This document shows positions 33,021 through 46,676 of a DNA stretch of 64,000 nt, piece by piece. Both the position numbers and the translations under genes were made by a program. Source of the DNA: Siphonodentalium dalli (Eukaryota > Mollusca > Scaphopoda > Gadilida > Siphonodentaliidae); the NCBI GenBank assembly GCA_032622095.1, contig CP136063.1, positions 75,931,980 through 75,995,979 of the forward strand, written 5' to 3'. The notes beneath the pieces were generated by a model. That model was not told the origin of the DNA and ran no database searches. It saw nothing but the letters and a program-made list of their open reading frames with translations. The first letter of the stretch is position 1, and each line of letters begins with the position of its first letter.

Positions 33021-33808
33021 ATCCTCTGTTACATGCGTCACCTTCAGACGAACTGGAACAGCAGAAGGAACACGAAACTGCTTATAATATATTTAGGCCT
33101 GAACATTAGATCATCAGCAATGCTGCTGTTACGTTATGCATTGTGTTCCTGCAATAAAATCTTCAAGAGTGTCCCAGCCGTTGTTCATAACTAAATATAG
33201 AAAGCAATTAACGCGGTCATGACAGTCACATACTGCATTAATGAGTCATCCGTGAAGATACATCCGCGAATACATACATCCTACAAAAAGTCAAACCAGT
33301 ACGCAATATATAGCGAGTACATTTTAATTATATTTGATCCATCAGCTCTATGGACACAGCCGGATCAGCCTGACAGTATACACCATAGAGGGGATTAATA
33401 AGCAGTTATGACACCTTAATCCACAGTCGCCATATTTTCTATTGTTCTCCCTTGCACAATATCCAGCCGATTGCCCACTGGTAACAATAGCTGTGGATTA
33501 TTTAAACAATAAGTGTGCATTATTTTAACAATAACTGTGGAATATTAAAATATTCCCCAGGTATTGTCATAACAATCGCAAGTCATTGTTTGCTGTGTTC
33601 TCCACTTGCTGACACACCGGAATGTAAAATTGGTGTGACCAATCAATCAATCAAATAATAAACTGAACAGTCTTAGGTGATTATAATGATCATAGGGATA
33701 CTAAGAAAGACGGTGGGTGGAATTTGTTTAATGTAATAACAACAATTTTACATCAATGTTAGACAATTCGGACTAGAAAAATATATATCACCCCTGGTCA
33801 AGTGGTCC
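33021..33808. other. Upstream region of SLC28-like copy A
   Basis: This is the probable 5' UTR and upstream sequence of exon 1. The first ~60 bases upstream of the ATG are conserved at 46164-46225. No convincing TATA box or initiator can be named. A block near 33755-33808 recurs near 34700-34745. Confidence 0.4.
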
Positions 33809-33900
33809 AGCAATATACTGAATTATGATCTAGTTATGTGTTAATTTATTGTACTATTAATATGTGTATTATAAATAAAATTATCCTATCCTATCCTATC
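33809..33900 (+). mobile_element. Very short retroposon 3' end with TATCC tail
   Basis: Ninety-two bases ending in four copies of ATCCT interrupt the sequence gtggtcc...tgctatgatgc, which is nearly continuous at 34745-34770 and 46275-46290. The short tandem tail is typical of the 3' end of some LINEs and SINEs. Confidence 0.55.
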
Positions 33901-34879
33901 TGCTATGATGCGGTTGGGTCCTGCTGAATTGCTCTGATGATGGTAGGGCAAACTGATGCTGTTAACAAATAGTACCATGAGTTCCACAACGAATTAAAAC
34001 AATGTACAAGCTAAAATTGAAGTCTGCTCTTGTGTGAGTTTGGACAATATGCATAGCAAATGCATTGCTCAACGCCACATATGCTAAGTCAGTGTCGTAA
34101 TTTGGTTGCGAACAAACAATATATTTATTAGATTTATTATTTAAGTTACCAGTGTGGTTATGGGAATAAGTGGTTTGAAGGTCTAAATTATGCTCGCGTT
34201 TGTTATATTCGTATAAGGCCTCTGTATGCCGCACATAGCCTAGTTCAAGAGATTGAATTGAGAAAGTTCGGTTCCCCAACTTCTTTGGCATTGAACAATA
34301 AAGAGCGTTCCTTGTTAATACATTCATGGTGTGGTATGAATAAAGAGCGGTTGTCTCTCACTTGTGTGCGAAATATTTAAAACAGCTGAAAAATATATGT
34401 TATATTAACATTTATTTTCAGAGCACACAAAGCCGGTATATCACTGGGGCTCTCCTCGCCTTTGTCGATTATGCAGAAGCTTGGAAGCTTCAAGTCAATA
34501 CAAAAAAAAAAAAAAATGATTTTCACGAAGAAATGGTCGAAAAATCTCCCCACATTCAAGTATGGAGGCTGTAGCCTAGAAATAGTTAAAGAATTCACTT
34601 ATTTGGGGGGGGGGGGGGTAAATTATTTTATAATCGTCGATTCCGCCAGAATATAAAGAAAACAGTTACAAACCGGAATGTGAAATTGGTAATTTCGGAA
34701 TTAGACAATTCGGACTAGAAAAAATATATTCCACCCGGTCAAGTGGTCCTGCTAATCTGCTATGATGCGGTTGGGTTCTACTGAATTTCTCTGATGATGT
34801 TAGGGCAAACTGATGCTGATAACAAATACTACCATTATATATTTTTTAATTTGTCTTTTTCGCGGTGTTGCGATAATCT

Positions 34880-35345
34880 GAACATATCCACGAAAAGCCA
34901 TTATGCGTATAAAACATTCAAAACATATTTATTGCGAAATATGTTTAATACTGGTTGTATTAGTTGATGAAATTCGACTATATTTTCGTACGATGGTGTA
35001 CGTAAACACACACAAGTTGTGCTCTGCTTACATAACACAGAGCAATTCGATTGGTTATTCATACACAATGATATAAACGCTCTTTATTATTTCCATATCA
35101 GGAAAACAGTAATAAATAACGCTCTTTATGTTTACCATATCCGGATCTAAACAAAAGCCAGAAAACGTAACATGTTTTGATTTTGTTTACATGCCAAAGG
35201 GGAAGAAATCGACAATAACATACTGCTTATGTCATATTTCTGATTGCTATAAGAACAAAGTATGTCTATATTTCACTATTTATGGCGGTTTTTGACGAAT
35301 GGGAATATTTTAACAGCATACCCACCGCCAACACCGCCCGTATCT
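34880..35345 (-). mobile_element. TTAA-flanked MITE, variant copy
   Basis: In reverse orientation it carries the family blocks acgctctttatt, aacgctctttatg, ggcggtttttgacg and the end caccgcccgtatct followed by TTAA (35346-35349). The other end is degraded, so the left boundary is approximate. A further stray piece with two aataaagagcg motifs lies at about 34298-34350. Confidence 0.7.
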
Positions 35346-36939
35346 TTAACGACACATTTGCAATGTATTTGAGACTTGTTCTAATAATGAAAAACTTACG
35401 AAGGTGGAGCCTTCTTATAACACGGAATCACTCGCACGATATAATTTTCTGGTAAATGCTAAATATTTAAATGTTGATAATCCAAATCAGTTCGTAATGT
35501 CGGGTACACCACACTATAACTTAAGTGGATTAGTTACGTTGATTACATGGATTTTAATAAAATGTTAAGAATTTGATGTCAAAATGCTGAAATTGAAGAT
35601 CGTTTTATACGGGTAACGACTACTATATATTTATAGTAAATAAACCTCATTCGATAACTTACGTTGGTCAAGAACTCCTTGTAAATCCAACTTCGAATTC
35701 ATGGAAATAAATCAGATAAACAGTACAATACGAAAACGACTCATCGAAAGATTGTTTTGTTCCAATATTAACGGAAAACATCAGTTTGATCATCGGCTGG
35801 ATTGTCATTTACCTCCGGGTGCTTGTGATGTTTATTTCGCTTATAAAATGAACGCCATGCTGATAACATATAACTATGTAATATCCATTTAGATAACGTC
35901 GACACAGAAAGTTTAGAAGATTACTTCATTCCCTGTTCGAATGCGGAGTTTGGTCGCGTCACGTTTTACTGACAAAATTCACTCTTCTCACATTCAATTT
36001 ACAAATGCGCCCGAGAACGACGTGTTAATTAACTAGATTAAAGCGTGGGGTAAGCTAATCGGCGACAAAGGCAATATCATGTTTAGGGCTACCTATAACT
36101 GATATCCCGATAACCACTCATCATAACTGGATTGTCAACGCGGCTCAGTGCATACCAACTCAATGCGACAATTTTGATTTGTGACAATGCAGCGAGGACG
36201 AGCAGTATCAGGCCAAGCAAATTAAATGTTTGTTGTAACTGGAAGGTGTCCATGCACATATGCACTGGTGTCAATTAGACTTCCGCCCATCTGTTATCTG
36301 AGATATAACATAATGTGAGTCATAAATATTGTGTTCATATTGGTTTATAAATGCACAGCTAAGTAGGATATATAGCAGGATTGGCCATATTTCATGGGGC
36401 GGGGGGGGGGGGGGGGGGGTGGCGATTGACACATTTTTAATGACAATTTTAATTCCAAATCTCCAGATCACTATTTAAAGTGGCAACTGAATTTGCGTAC
36501 AAATCTTTATTTGTCTGACAGATTAGGAAATTGTTTAATGGTCATGTTCACATTTTTTGTTAAAACTTTTATTGACTTTTAGTTGAATATATCATACATT
36601 GTAATGTCATTGACAAATTTCAAAGTAATACTATAGGTAAAATTAAATTTCGTCTTGTTATTCTTTAAATACTGAGGATTAAGCCAGATATTCCCCTCGC
36701 TGTCGGCCATTCGTCCAAATAAACACCTCGGCTTCGCCTCGGTGAATTATTTCTCCGAATGCCCGACAGCTCGGGGAATATCCTATACATAATTTATTCC
36801 ACACCCGTTATCAACAAATAATTGACCCTGCATGTAAAGTGCCACTTCACATGTGCCGTATCAAACCCATTAACACTCGGGTTGCTTCCGGTTATCATTT
36901 GTAAACAACACACGATAAATATTCTGTCCAAATTATCTT
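35346..36939. other. No gene recognised
   Basis: This is AT-rich sequence. One minus-strand frame (36089-36274) encodes a hydrophobic segment (LLGLILLVLAALSQIKIVAL) after the acceptor-like caccttccag, but it matches no family I recognise. A run of about 19 G lies near 36400. Confidence 0.4.
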
Positions 36940-37870
36940 ATGCCGATGGATGAAACAGCTAACGTTATACACTTCGAACGTCTTATCGCAACACGACACG
37001 TCACGACTGATGAACAGCAAGCGGATTTACACGAGAATGCCATGGTTACTATCCCCATGGTTACTATCCCCATGCTTGAGAGAGATTGTCGAAATTAGAA
37101 CAAGTTTGACGAATATTGATGGACGACTGGGCGCAATAGAATAAACTGTATCCAAACTGGATATCACCGAGCAATAAATGGAATCTCAGAATCTTCGGGT
37201 AACAGCGAATGAAGCTGAAATAACAGCTGTAAACTCGAGATGTGATACTACTGATTCGACTGTTATGGATGCAGCCGCGGTTTCGAAAGAGGCAAATTAA
37301 ATATCGAAACTTATTGACGTCACAATAAAAGCCATACAGAAATGGATGATCGAACCGAAACGCCGAGAGCTTATGTACATGTAGATGACGCTGATCGAGT
37401 GCTCAAGTAACTGAAAACTGCAAATACATATGTGGATGAGTCAATAACTAATCTGGAGCGGCATTCAAAAAAGAACACTTTGCCCGTGGAATTTTTGAAG
37501 CCCCGGATGAGGGTACAGTAGATGTGTTTCGTGGTTTCCTTTTCAATGAACGAAATGGAGATGATTTCTCTCTGGGGAACGAAATGTCGAAGATTTCTCT
37601 CTGGGGAATGTGCATATAAAGCGGACGGAAAATTCGGGTAGATCCATGGTAGCAAGATTTGTGTATGGTAAGGAGCGTTCAAAAGCTCTGTCAGCTGCTG
37701 TGAAGTTGGCTGGTATATATATACCCAGTTCCATGTAACGCAGCAATTCCCAAAATCGTATTGAAAGAGCCACAAAAAGCTGATATCTGTTATGCCCAGG
37801 GGACGAGCAGCTGGGAAGAGGCAAATCTTGTACGTAAAAAGCTGGTAGGGAAATTTGGTCGAGTTGACCG
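36940..37870 (+). pseudogene. Decayed LINE ORF1-like fragment
   Basis: Scattered over frames are pieces typical of LINE ORF1 proteins: a coiled-coil part (IRTSLTNIDGRLGAIE, then NLRVTANEAEITAVNSRCD), the block NLERHSKKNTL that normally leads into the RNA-binding domain, and SMVARFVYGKERSKALSAAVK. Many stops and shifts. Two small tandem duplications are visible (ccatggttactatcc, and the gatttctctctgggga unit near 37560-37610). Confidence 0.6.
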
Positions 37871-37965
37871 ATAGTGATGACGATATGACGGGAGAGATTT
37901 ATTCTGGTATGGAAAACTTGAAAGATGTAAAATCAACAGGCTGGACACGCCACAAGACGCGAACA

Positions 37966-38040
37966 AATATATAACATATATAACATATATAACATATATA
38001 ACATATATAACATATATAACATATATAACATATATATAAC
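37966..38040. repeat. Minisatellite, about eight copies of a 9-mer (CATATATAA)
   Basis: The 9-base unit is directly readable and repeated without interruption. No gene is visible around it. Confidence 0.9.
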
Positions 38041-38449
38041 CCAAATGATACTTGGTAATGTTCCTGGGGATGGATCCAAATTTAAAAATGATGATATATT
38101 TCATTAATTGTCTGTTTCACTGGCGGAATAGCTTGCGATTTGTAGTTGTCCTTCTTGGTTTATATGTACAATATTTACAAACATAATGCTAACAGTGAAA
38201 TATTCAGAAACAGATATGATTATATTGTACAGGAGCGGCATGGCCGTATTCCTGCCGCCCATATATGGACAACTTAAATAGTAAAATTATAACGTTAAAT
38301 ATAGTAACATCTAAATACATGAAAACTATGTGAGAAAAAATATCTATGAATGGCGCATCCAATCTATTTACATGGTGTACGCAGTATGCTGGTATATGTA
38401 ATAGTTGTGTGTATTGGTTACACCAATAACTGGGCCAATATTACTGTAT

Positions 38450-38620
38450 CATAATAGTCTGGCTGTCGGGCTGAAAATATAAGGTCTACCAGGAAAAAAA
38501 TCTTAACAAGCTAAATTTGGTATCGTTGGAAAGAGGAGATCTTCATGTATAACATATCCAAAATCCGCTAAAATCCGCTTTGGGGAAAATGTTTTACAGC
38601 GCCCTGAATAGGGGTGGGTT
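38450..38620. repeat. Left arm of a 2.2 kb inverted pair
   Basis: The core tccaaaatccgctaaaatcc plus flanks is found inverted at about 40490-40660. The flanking atagtctg, aaaaaaatcttaacaagct and ggggaaaat blocks correspond as well. Confidence 0.7.
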
Positions 38621-40489
38621 CTAACGTAAATTATTAAGGTAAGTATACGATATGTTATGGCATAGGGATTACGTAGTTGTACAACTATGTGTAAAATTGG
38701 AGCAACGGAGCGAATAGAGTGACACGGACAGAAAATAATACAATCGCGGCCATAAAATGGCTGTCAAAATGGCCGCAACTCCAAAACATACCACGACGAA
38801 AGCAACGTATTGAATAACCATATAGGAATGAACATACGTATTATTAATGTACATTCATGTTGTTTAGTATCTTTAAAGGTACACAATTCATTAAACTATC
38901 CATCTGAATGATGTATTGGTCATTTCAACGCAAGTCAAACCCAATGGTTAAAGTTCTGTTTTTTAGCTTATCCAACATCCAACTGTCCGGACAAAATATA
39001 ATAATTTTTGTCATGCAACACACAAAGTAATGTTTCGCCATGCAGTGTATGGTAGTTTCACTGGACATTGTGATTAATTATTGAATGTAACACATACACC
39101 GAAGTGCACACCCTTGTGGTATAAAGACTAGTTAGATTTATGGAATTTGCTGCACTTTCCGTGATAATATGCCATACACATATGTCCCAATGCTTATCAC
39201 ACTGCAAAGAAACATCAATATCTTCAATAGATTAGCGCCACATCTCACGAGATCAAAGAGATGGTACATCTTACAGATTATTTAAGACTAATTTTCACGC
39301 GGCTACCAAACCGGTTTATTATTGGAACATTTTGTTCAAATTACTTCAGTCCCCACTTTACAACTGGGATATACTACCACACAATACACAATATTAATGT
39401 TCAGTATCGTTTTGTTTTAAAATATCTTACCAGTACCACCCACATAATTGTGCTAAATAGCAAGTGTTCATCGTTTAAAGCTGTTATTTCAGCGTTGAAC
39501 ATTCGCTAAATATTGCTATTTGTGGTTTTGTGTACAGCAACTATATGTAACTTTAGGGATAAGGGGCAAACGCGGTGATGCGGTTGCAGAAATCGTAGTA
39601 ATTTTCGCATATATGTGGCTTCGTTGAATATAACGAAATATAATTTCCAGATATAAATACAATCTCAGCCACAGAATATGTAAACTATATTGGTCAAGTT
39701 TAGAATTTATTGAAGATAGGCTTTGTACTCCTCTGTGTTTTTGATAAATTGTGTTCATTATATACCACCATGCATTCTTGTGATAAAAGCGAAATATTCG
39801 TGTTTTGTCACCTGATTGGAGGCAACTATGATTACTATTTTGAGATAGAGACAATGGAATCTTCACATTTGACCCAAAACTGTATGCATATATCTTATAT
39901 TGTTCCATAGCAGTGCATTTTGAAAGGGTTAATTTTGGAGATATCAAAATAAATGATGATCGGTCACATTCACGAGACTACTCTGACGACATATATTTCT
40001 GCTTCTAGGAAACATCACAGAATCAATACATCCATATCAAATCGCATTTAACTGTTTAATTACACATATAATCACACGATTCAACATAAAAAGTACATAT
40101 AAAACTGCGTTATTGTTCCGTTTATGTGTGCCCGAAAGTCCAGATTTAACCGTTGCATGAGACCCTGCTTTCGATTGCTCTCTCGTGAGATTCATTAGGG
40201 AGAATTCTTACATCTCTGATCAAACGTTTCTCTTATACTCTGCAATGAATATCCTCAAATAATTCGAGCGTTTGTTCTATCTTATAGGACTAGCAATTAC
40301 ATGTTTCACAAAGTATAAATTTCATTCACTTTTCTCCATTTTGGCGTCCGTTTTGGGAAAGACATTCTACAAATATGGTTTACGGCTTAACATTGTTTGT
40401 CAATATTAAAATTTATTGCGAATTTGGCATTAATTGTTGCATCTACCGCAGAAATTCAACAATTTCAGATATTAACAATCATATTGGGC
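38621..40489. other. Sequence between inverted arms, no gene recognised
   Basis: About 1.9 kb of AT-rich sequence separates the inverted arms. Frames are short and show no family resemblance. It may be the interior of a non-autonomous element. Confidence 0.4.
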
Positions 40490-40660
40490 GCCATCTTGAA
40501 TAGAGAATTTTCCCCAAAGCGGATTTTAGCGGATTTTGGATATGTTATTCCTCAGATTCTTCCCGACAAAATTACACCAAAAACAGCTTGTTAATAATTT
40601 TTTCTAGGTCCAGACTATAAGTGCAGTGAGTATGACTGAACTATTATAGAGTCAGACTAT
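40490..40660. repeat. Right arm of a 2.2 kb inverted pair
   Basis: This is the reverse complement of 38450-38620 over the core ggattttagcggattttgga and its neighbours, with moderate divergence. Confidence 0.7.
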
Positions 40661-40789
40661 ATGACCAAATAAGAGCCTTTTTAAGATCGCTGTTCATGTT
40701 GTTCATATCCATCAGTTCTGTTCATAAAGGGTAAGGTTACATATTATCCAGCCAAAATGAGAGGTGAACTTGCAAGACTTTTTACTAGC

Positions 40790-41560
40790 AAGTAACAATG
40801 CAGGGGCTCACAAAAGGTATTGTTGCATTTAATTTCAGACGAACATTGCGATAGACATTTGTATGTCAATAACGTCTTAAATCGGTTATGGAAATTTTAT
40901 GTTCTTGTAATTTTTGTCCAATGCATTCCATATGTCAGTGAATGTGTGCTTCGGCAGCGTAGAACAAATACAGTTCTAGGAGTTGATGCTTTCAGACTGC
41001 CAGCCTGTCGGGTATTAGCAGTTGTATGTCAAATGTTTCACTGAATGATTTGGGAAGTTAGCTTTTACAGTAACAAACGAACGTTGTTGCTTGTAGCTTT
41101 TATTGGTCGTGAAATTTAAGAATTTTTTCATTCAGATACATTTATTATGTATGGCTCCTATACGATTTGTTGGATATAATTCTAAGTGCCCATTTCTGTT
41201 GTTTAAATTGAGTGCTTCCTGTATCGGCATGACCCCAGATTGCCAAACCATAGATGATGTGACTGGATCAAAGAGAAGTATAAAGTTCTCAGGCAGTCAG
41301 TTTTTTTATAGTATTCACTTTACCTTATTTATGGAATATATTGCATTGGATATTTGTTTACGTGTCATAGATATGTGATCCTTAAAAGTGAGATTCTCGG
41401 CAATGATAATTCCAAGAAATTTAAGAGATTGCTTTACTAGCGTTAAAGGCTTGTTGTTTTAATTTATTTTAAGGTTATTCCATTTGAAGTCATTATTGGT
41501 GGGATGTATTTATTTTTTGATAAGTTGATTGACTAATTGATTATGTTCTTTTTTCTGTTA
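40790..41560 (-). pseudogene. Decayed LINE reverse transcriptase C-terminal fragment
   Basis: On the minus strand pieces are readable in changing frames: NNKPLTLVKQSLKFLGIII, ENLTFKDHI, RKQISNAIYSINKVK, then LRTLYFSLIQSH and later WNALDKNYKNIKF. This order is that of the post-active-site region of LINE reverse transcriptases. Many stops. Confidence 0.65.
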
Positions 41561-42119
41561 CAATTTCACCATTTATTGTAGATTTAAGTGTACCTAACTT
41601 TGATTCGGAATGTTCATATGCCAATATTCCAATACTCTTGAGACTGAGCTTGCATAGCGTTGAACTCACACTTGAGAATCGCACGTCGAAGACAAAATGC
41701 TTGTTCTGAGAATAAAATGTTTGTATGGGATAATTCTAAAATTGAATATTTGTGGATAGTATCGATAGTTCTGAGGTAAAAAAATGGAAAACGAAAGTGA
41801 ACGATTATGATACCAGAATATGTCATGCTCATGCATGATCATCATTACTCAATAGTGCAGCTGTTAGCGGCGGCGAATGCCATGGTATACGTACGATTGT
41901 CGCAAAGATAGAACGGAAAGCGCGTAAACATGAACAGGTACCCATGCAACCAAAATAAATCTGAACTGAAATATTGTAGAAATATTTCTAAAATATTAGC
42001 AAGAATGAGTAGGTGATAAAATGAAGTTTTTTAAACGAATCATATCAGTGAGACAGTATTCGTCGTGGAATTCTTGGCATCTTATGCGAAAAGAGCGAGT
42101 TCCAGATTCACCAATTAAG

Positions 42120-44030
42120 TGTAGAAAAGTATACCCAGTATTTCATTCCCGAAGAATATCAATCTGAATACGGCCACCAGGAAGAATGCCACGAAGACCA
42201 TATATATGCGTGGCGTATCGGTTGATAATTATATACTCATCTAAATGCAGAAATAACAAAAGAGGAAATAGAGGCCGCGGCTAGAAAAAAACGGAAAAGC
42301 GGCTGGGATTGACCTGTTACAAATGAATACATAAAATCAACTATGCACATTGTTATAAAACTTTATGTCAAACTTCTTAATCTTGTTCTGAAGCGGGTAT
42401 CGATTCGAAAGAATGGAGAATCCGTTTTATACGTCAGATATTCGAGCAAAAAGGTGTCCATATGGCCCCAGGTAATTATAGAAAAAACTAGCTGGGAGCC
42501 TTTATTCAGCGTCGAAAGGATCCTGCGGACCTGCACACATTGGGCATGACAGACAGATCCTACTCTTTTATATATATTGATTAATATTATTATGCTTCAA
42601 TATATCATCGGGGAAAATATGTTCATCATATTGGACCTAAATATTGCCACTGGTTCATATTAGACTTATTTGGTTATGATATAAGCGCATGGCGGACCTA
42701 TACCCGTTATTATGTTGGATGGCACGGGCCACTTAGAAAACACATCTATAACGAGCTGAAATAGGCCCATATATTTGCTTTTATTTTATTTATTAAAAAA
42801 AAAAGTCACCACACCCAATTTGTTAAAATTGGACCAGCAGCCTGGGAGAAAATCCGGACAGACAGACGGACAAACGGATCGACGGACAGACGGACAGACA
42901 GACATATCCTACATATCAATTTAAATATAGATAAAGCTGGTTAGCTGCATATCGAAACTTTTTACAAGTATTCTGAGTGATCGAGTATCCATTTTCTGAT
43001 TTGACAGATAATGCTATGTTGATCGAAGTTTAAAGGCACGTGAGACCTTAATTGTCGAAAATATTCATATTTGTTCCAAACACCGTGAACAGAAAAACAT
43101 TAAAACGTATACAGTTTCGTTCATATATACCATGACCATCGCGTAAACAGCATGTTTTACCTAAGCAAGAGCCTGATTGGGTTACAGAGGACAGCACAAT
43201 GCTACTGGCTAATCACACACAAATGGCATAAACGCTCTTTATTAGTTCCATATCAGGAATTCGCCAACAAAGAACGCTCTTTATGTTTACCATCATTATA
43301 TAAACAAACACCAGAAAAGTTACTTTTTATGCCTTTGTTTACATAACAATGGTTAAACATATGAGAAGAACATACTGTTTATGCGATATTTCTTATTTAT
43401 ATACGGACAAAGTCTGTCTACATTTTGATGTTATTTCTGTTTGTGGCGGTTTTTGACGGGTGGAAATATTTTCACAGGATACCCACCACCAAGGCCAACC
43501 GTACCTTTAAGCAGGATTTAGAAAGGGTTTTTCAACCACGGACCACTCTTAAGCACTGTATGGTGTGCACAGAACATATTTGACGGGCCCATGGTCCCAT
43601 GTAGATGGTTATAGTTGAGCTAAAATTGTGTATGAAGCGAAGGCTGATTGGTCACGCTGTATTTGGTGTGATAGTATACTCACTTATGTGGTATTATCCG
43701 TCACCGTGACATCGCATCATAGTCAAAGGCTCAACGAGACCAAAAAGTCGTTTATGCACTATACATCGCCGGGGTTAAGACACGTTTGTTTGACTGCCCT
43801 CCGTTGGGCCACATAAGAACCGCTATTGTGAAGTGCATCGCTGTAGTATCTGTGTGGGGGAAATTCTTCGAGATATAGCAGTTCATCATTGTTAGTATAA
43901 GTATAGTTTACCGTTCGTTTGCATATCTGGTCGTAACTGTATATAAGGATATATGTCCGAGATAAAATGATGTTGACACTGAGTGTTTATTAATCTAAGG
44001 TAATTCAATCTGTGTATGATGTCTAGATAA
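42120..44030 (+). repeat. Direct repeat block, copy 1 (contains LINE relic and TTAA MITE)
   Basis: It matches 47700-49200 in the same orientation, apart from the MITE at 43034-43506 and small indels. The first ~430 bases are a degraded reverse transcriptase start: EITKEEIEAAA, KSGWD/GIDLLQ, VKLLNLVLKRV and RKNGE, broken by frameshifts. A GACA/GACGG microsatellite lies at about 42855-42903. The latter part (43500-44030) is unidentified repeat sequence. Confidence 0.7.
43034..43506 (-). mobile_element. TTAA-flanked MITE, copy 3
   Basis: The element is 473 bp in reverse orientation, with TTAA at 43030-43033 and 43507-43510. In the sister repeat block the uninterrupted site reads gaggTTCAagcag (about 48651-48660), the expected site with one substitution. 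Confidence 0.88.
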
Positions 44031-44129
44031 GAAGAGTTTATATAGTTCTGCTATTTAAGATTCCTAAACAACAGTGCAGGACATCGAATGACCTGCGTAT
44101 AAACATAGGAACGTGTTCATTATTGTTAA

Positions 44130-44360
44130 CCCTTCCATGACTGAACCTTCCTGGAATTTTGCGAAAACCCTGTACCGATGCATTCTCTTATATACATTGT
44201 ATGAGAGCATCACATAGGAGCCTCGCATCTATAATATAATATATTGGCCTAACACTATTTACCTTGTTTTTGTAAGCCATTGCATGATCTTATATATGCG
44301 AGGCTCCCTGTGGGAGATTCCCATATATATAAGATAATTCACTGGCACATGATAAAAGGG
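44130..44360. mobile_element. CCCTTCCATGAC-type MITE, copy 2
   Basis: TTAA is at 44126-44129 and 44361-44364. It has the same ends and the same internal blocks (gcattctcttatata, gcgaggctccc) as the element at 28731. Confidence 0.78.
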
Positions 44361-44364
44361 TTAA

Positions 44365-46091
44365 TTGTGCCCTGTCTGATTAAAAACCACAAGACCATCA
44401 TTTGTGCGTCTTAATACCATATAATAATTAGATCGGACCCATGAATCCTTGAATAAGGTGCTTTGGCGGCCAGATGTCGACTATTAACAGTGGATGTTTT
44501 AATCGTCTCTGGCAAAGAGCGTCTATGCTTTCGTAGTAGATTATAAAGAGCCAAGTTTGGGGATCTTGATATACTGGTGATTGAAAGAATTTTATTTTTT
44601 ATTTTTCTTGTTAACGGGAAATTACATGTACCTTTGCACATTTTTACTAATTTTGTGTAAAATTTAACTGCTTACCTTTAATATGAAGCCTTTATGGTCA
44701 GACATCGACTTTCAAAAGAGGAAGCTTTAGCACTTTGGAATTTGTGTCTGGCTATAGCAAACATTTTAAAGATCGTCTCTTATATAGAGCGTCCATTCTT
44801 CACTCACCCAAAAGTGGTAGATAATAAAGATCATTTTCAATTGTAATATGTGTACCATGTTACTTTTTATAACGGCTACGGTATACTTGGATAACTTTAA
44901 TTTAAGTTTAATATATTCACTCGCATAGTTGGGTGTTTCAATACCCTCAAATACCTAACCTTGGTATTTTTATACCCTCGTATGTTTAGGTGTTTTAATA
45001 CCCACCTATATTTGGGAAATACCCCCGTATACGGCACTCGCGCAATAGCGGAAGGATAGAACTCAAGGATGTGCCACTCGTTCTATCATTCCACACTAAC
45101 ACTCGTGCCATATCGACAAACCCATTAACACACTCCTATGGTTATATATGTATATACATGCATATGGGTTTGTGAACAAGCCGCCTTCCCATGTCGAATC
45201 CCATAATAACTGCCGGAACAAGTAGTAATGTAATTGTGCGATTTAAAGACTCCAAATTGCTGTCGTTTGGATGAAAGATTGTGAGATGGGCACTCAATTT
45301 AATACGAATGGGTTTAGTCCATTGTAATTCATCTCACCAACACACTTTTTAAAACTGCGAGGTGGAACAAACCGGTAGGTACCGTCCACGGAGCTATTCG
45401 CCACACGGCGAATGGTTAATTCCTGTGCCGGAATCTATTTTACCTAAGGAAATTTATAGGGTAGAGGTGTGTTGTATGTTCTATGTTAAGACATACAGGG
45501 CTATTAACCAATCAGGGCCCATTGTCTATTTTATTCTCTCCTATATATTTACACCACACCACTGTAACCTATTGAGGCGCCAGCATGATAATGAAAACAA
45601 AGGAATCTGGCATTCTATCATTATCAATATGGCCGAATGAAATTTAAATAAAATATTTTTGAAGATAATAGCTCAACAGATTCAACAAATAATGTTGCAC
45701 TAGTTGTACAAGGTATATCAAGGGACCTGCCAGGATATTTCCTACACATATGAGGATAAAAAGTATTCCGGGTCAATCACATCACCGACAGCGTGTATCG
45801 CTAACGTTATAGCGCAGATACCTTGTGGGTTTAGCCGCTACCGGATACACTATCTGGTTTATAAAATAAACCAGCTCGGTGAATAAGGCCCTTTTTTTGT
45901 CTTATTTGATAACCGTTGTTTGTAATGAATGAAGTAATTGTGGCGGTTGACTCTGGTCACTGCGGGTTGATTTCGGGTCATGCCTATCACAATTCGATAT
46001 TTGCCAGCCTAACATATCACTTAAATATGTGTACTCTGGCAGACAATGGCACCCTTGATTTTGTTCGTTAATATAGGTACATGTATCTCAC
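44365..46091. other. No gene recognised
   Basis: Intergenic sequence. A few short repeats are visible, such as taccctcg/taccctca near 44940-44985. No frame resembles a known family. Confidence 0.4.
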
Positions 46092-46163
46092 CTTCAATTC
46101 GTCCATGTCTGCAGTCGCCTCGTGTACTTCTCGAAAGGTCTTCAGCTCACAGTCAGCTGACAT
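46092..46163 (-). CDS. Second copy of SLC28-like exon 1
   Basis: Seventy-two bases encode MSADCELKTFREVHEA...DMDELK and end AAG|GTGAG, as in the exon at 32949-33020; the one residue change is A to E near the end. Some 60 bases of upstream sequence are also conserved, including an in-frame stop upstream of the ATG. No exon 2 copy is visible between this exon and 33 kb, so it could serve as an alternative first exon spliced to 31722 (phase fits) or be the relic of a lost gene copy. Confidence 0.65.
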
Positions 46164-46676
46164 ATACTCTGTTACATTACATGCGTCATCTTCAGACGAA
46201 CTAGAACCGCAGAAGGAACACGGAACTGCTTATAATATTTGCAGTCGACGAACGACTACCAGCCCTGACCACTGGTCCTGCTATGATGCTGGTTGTCCTG
46301 GTGGTTTTCTATAATGCTCGTACTAAGGAAAATTGATGTTAAGAGAAAGTACCGTTATGTATTCTAAAGTTGTCATTTTCACGGTCATTGACAAATTTGA
46401 ACGAATTGAGGAGAATCAACTATATGAACACATATTCCAAGACCTATATATTGCAAAATATTTAAATCAAGACACTTTTGGTTGTTCCAAACTGATCATA
46501 ATCAAAATGTCTATGCCTGTCGTTTTTCAAATACCTGAGCAGCCATGATTAAACTATTTGAGATAGATATGTTCATTACTGTTTCATGTAGACACTAGCT
46601 TTTTTATGAAATTGCTCGTATTAGCCACACAAGACGATAACTAAAGAAAAAATAACTGTAAATGTTGACAACAGCA

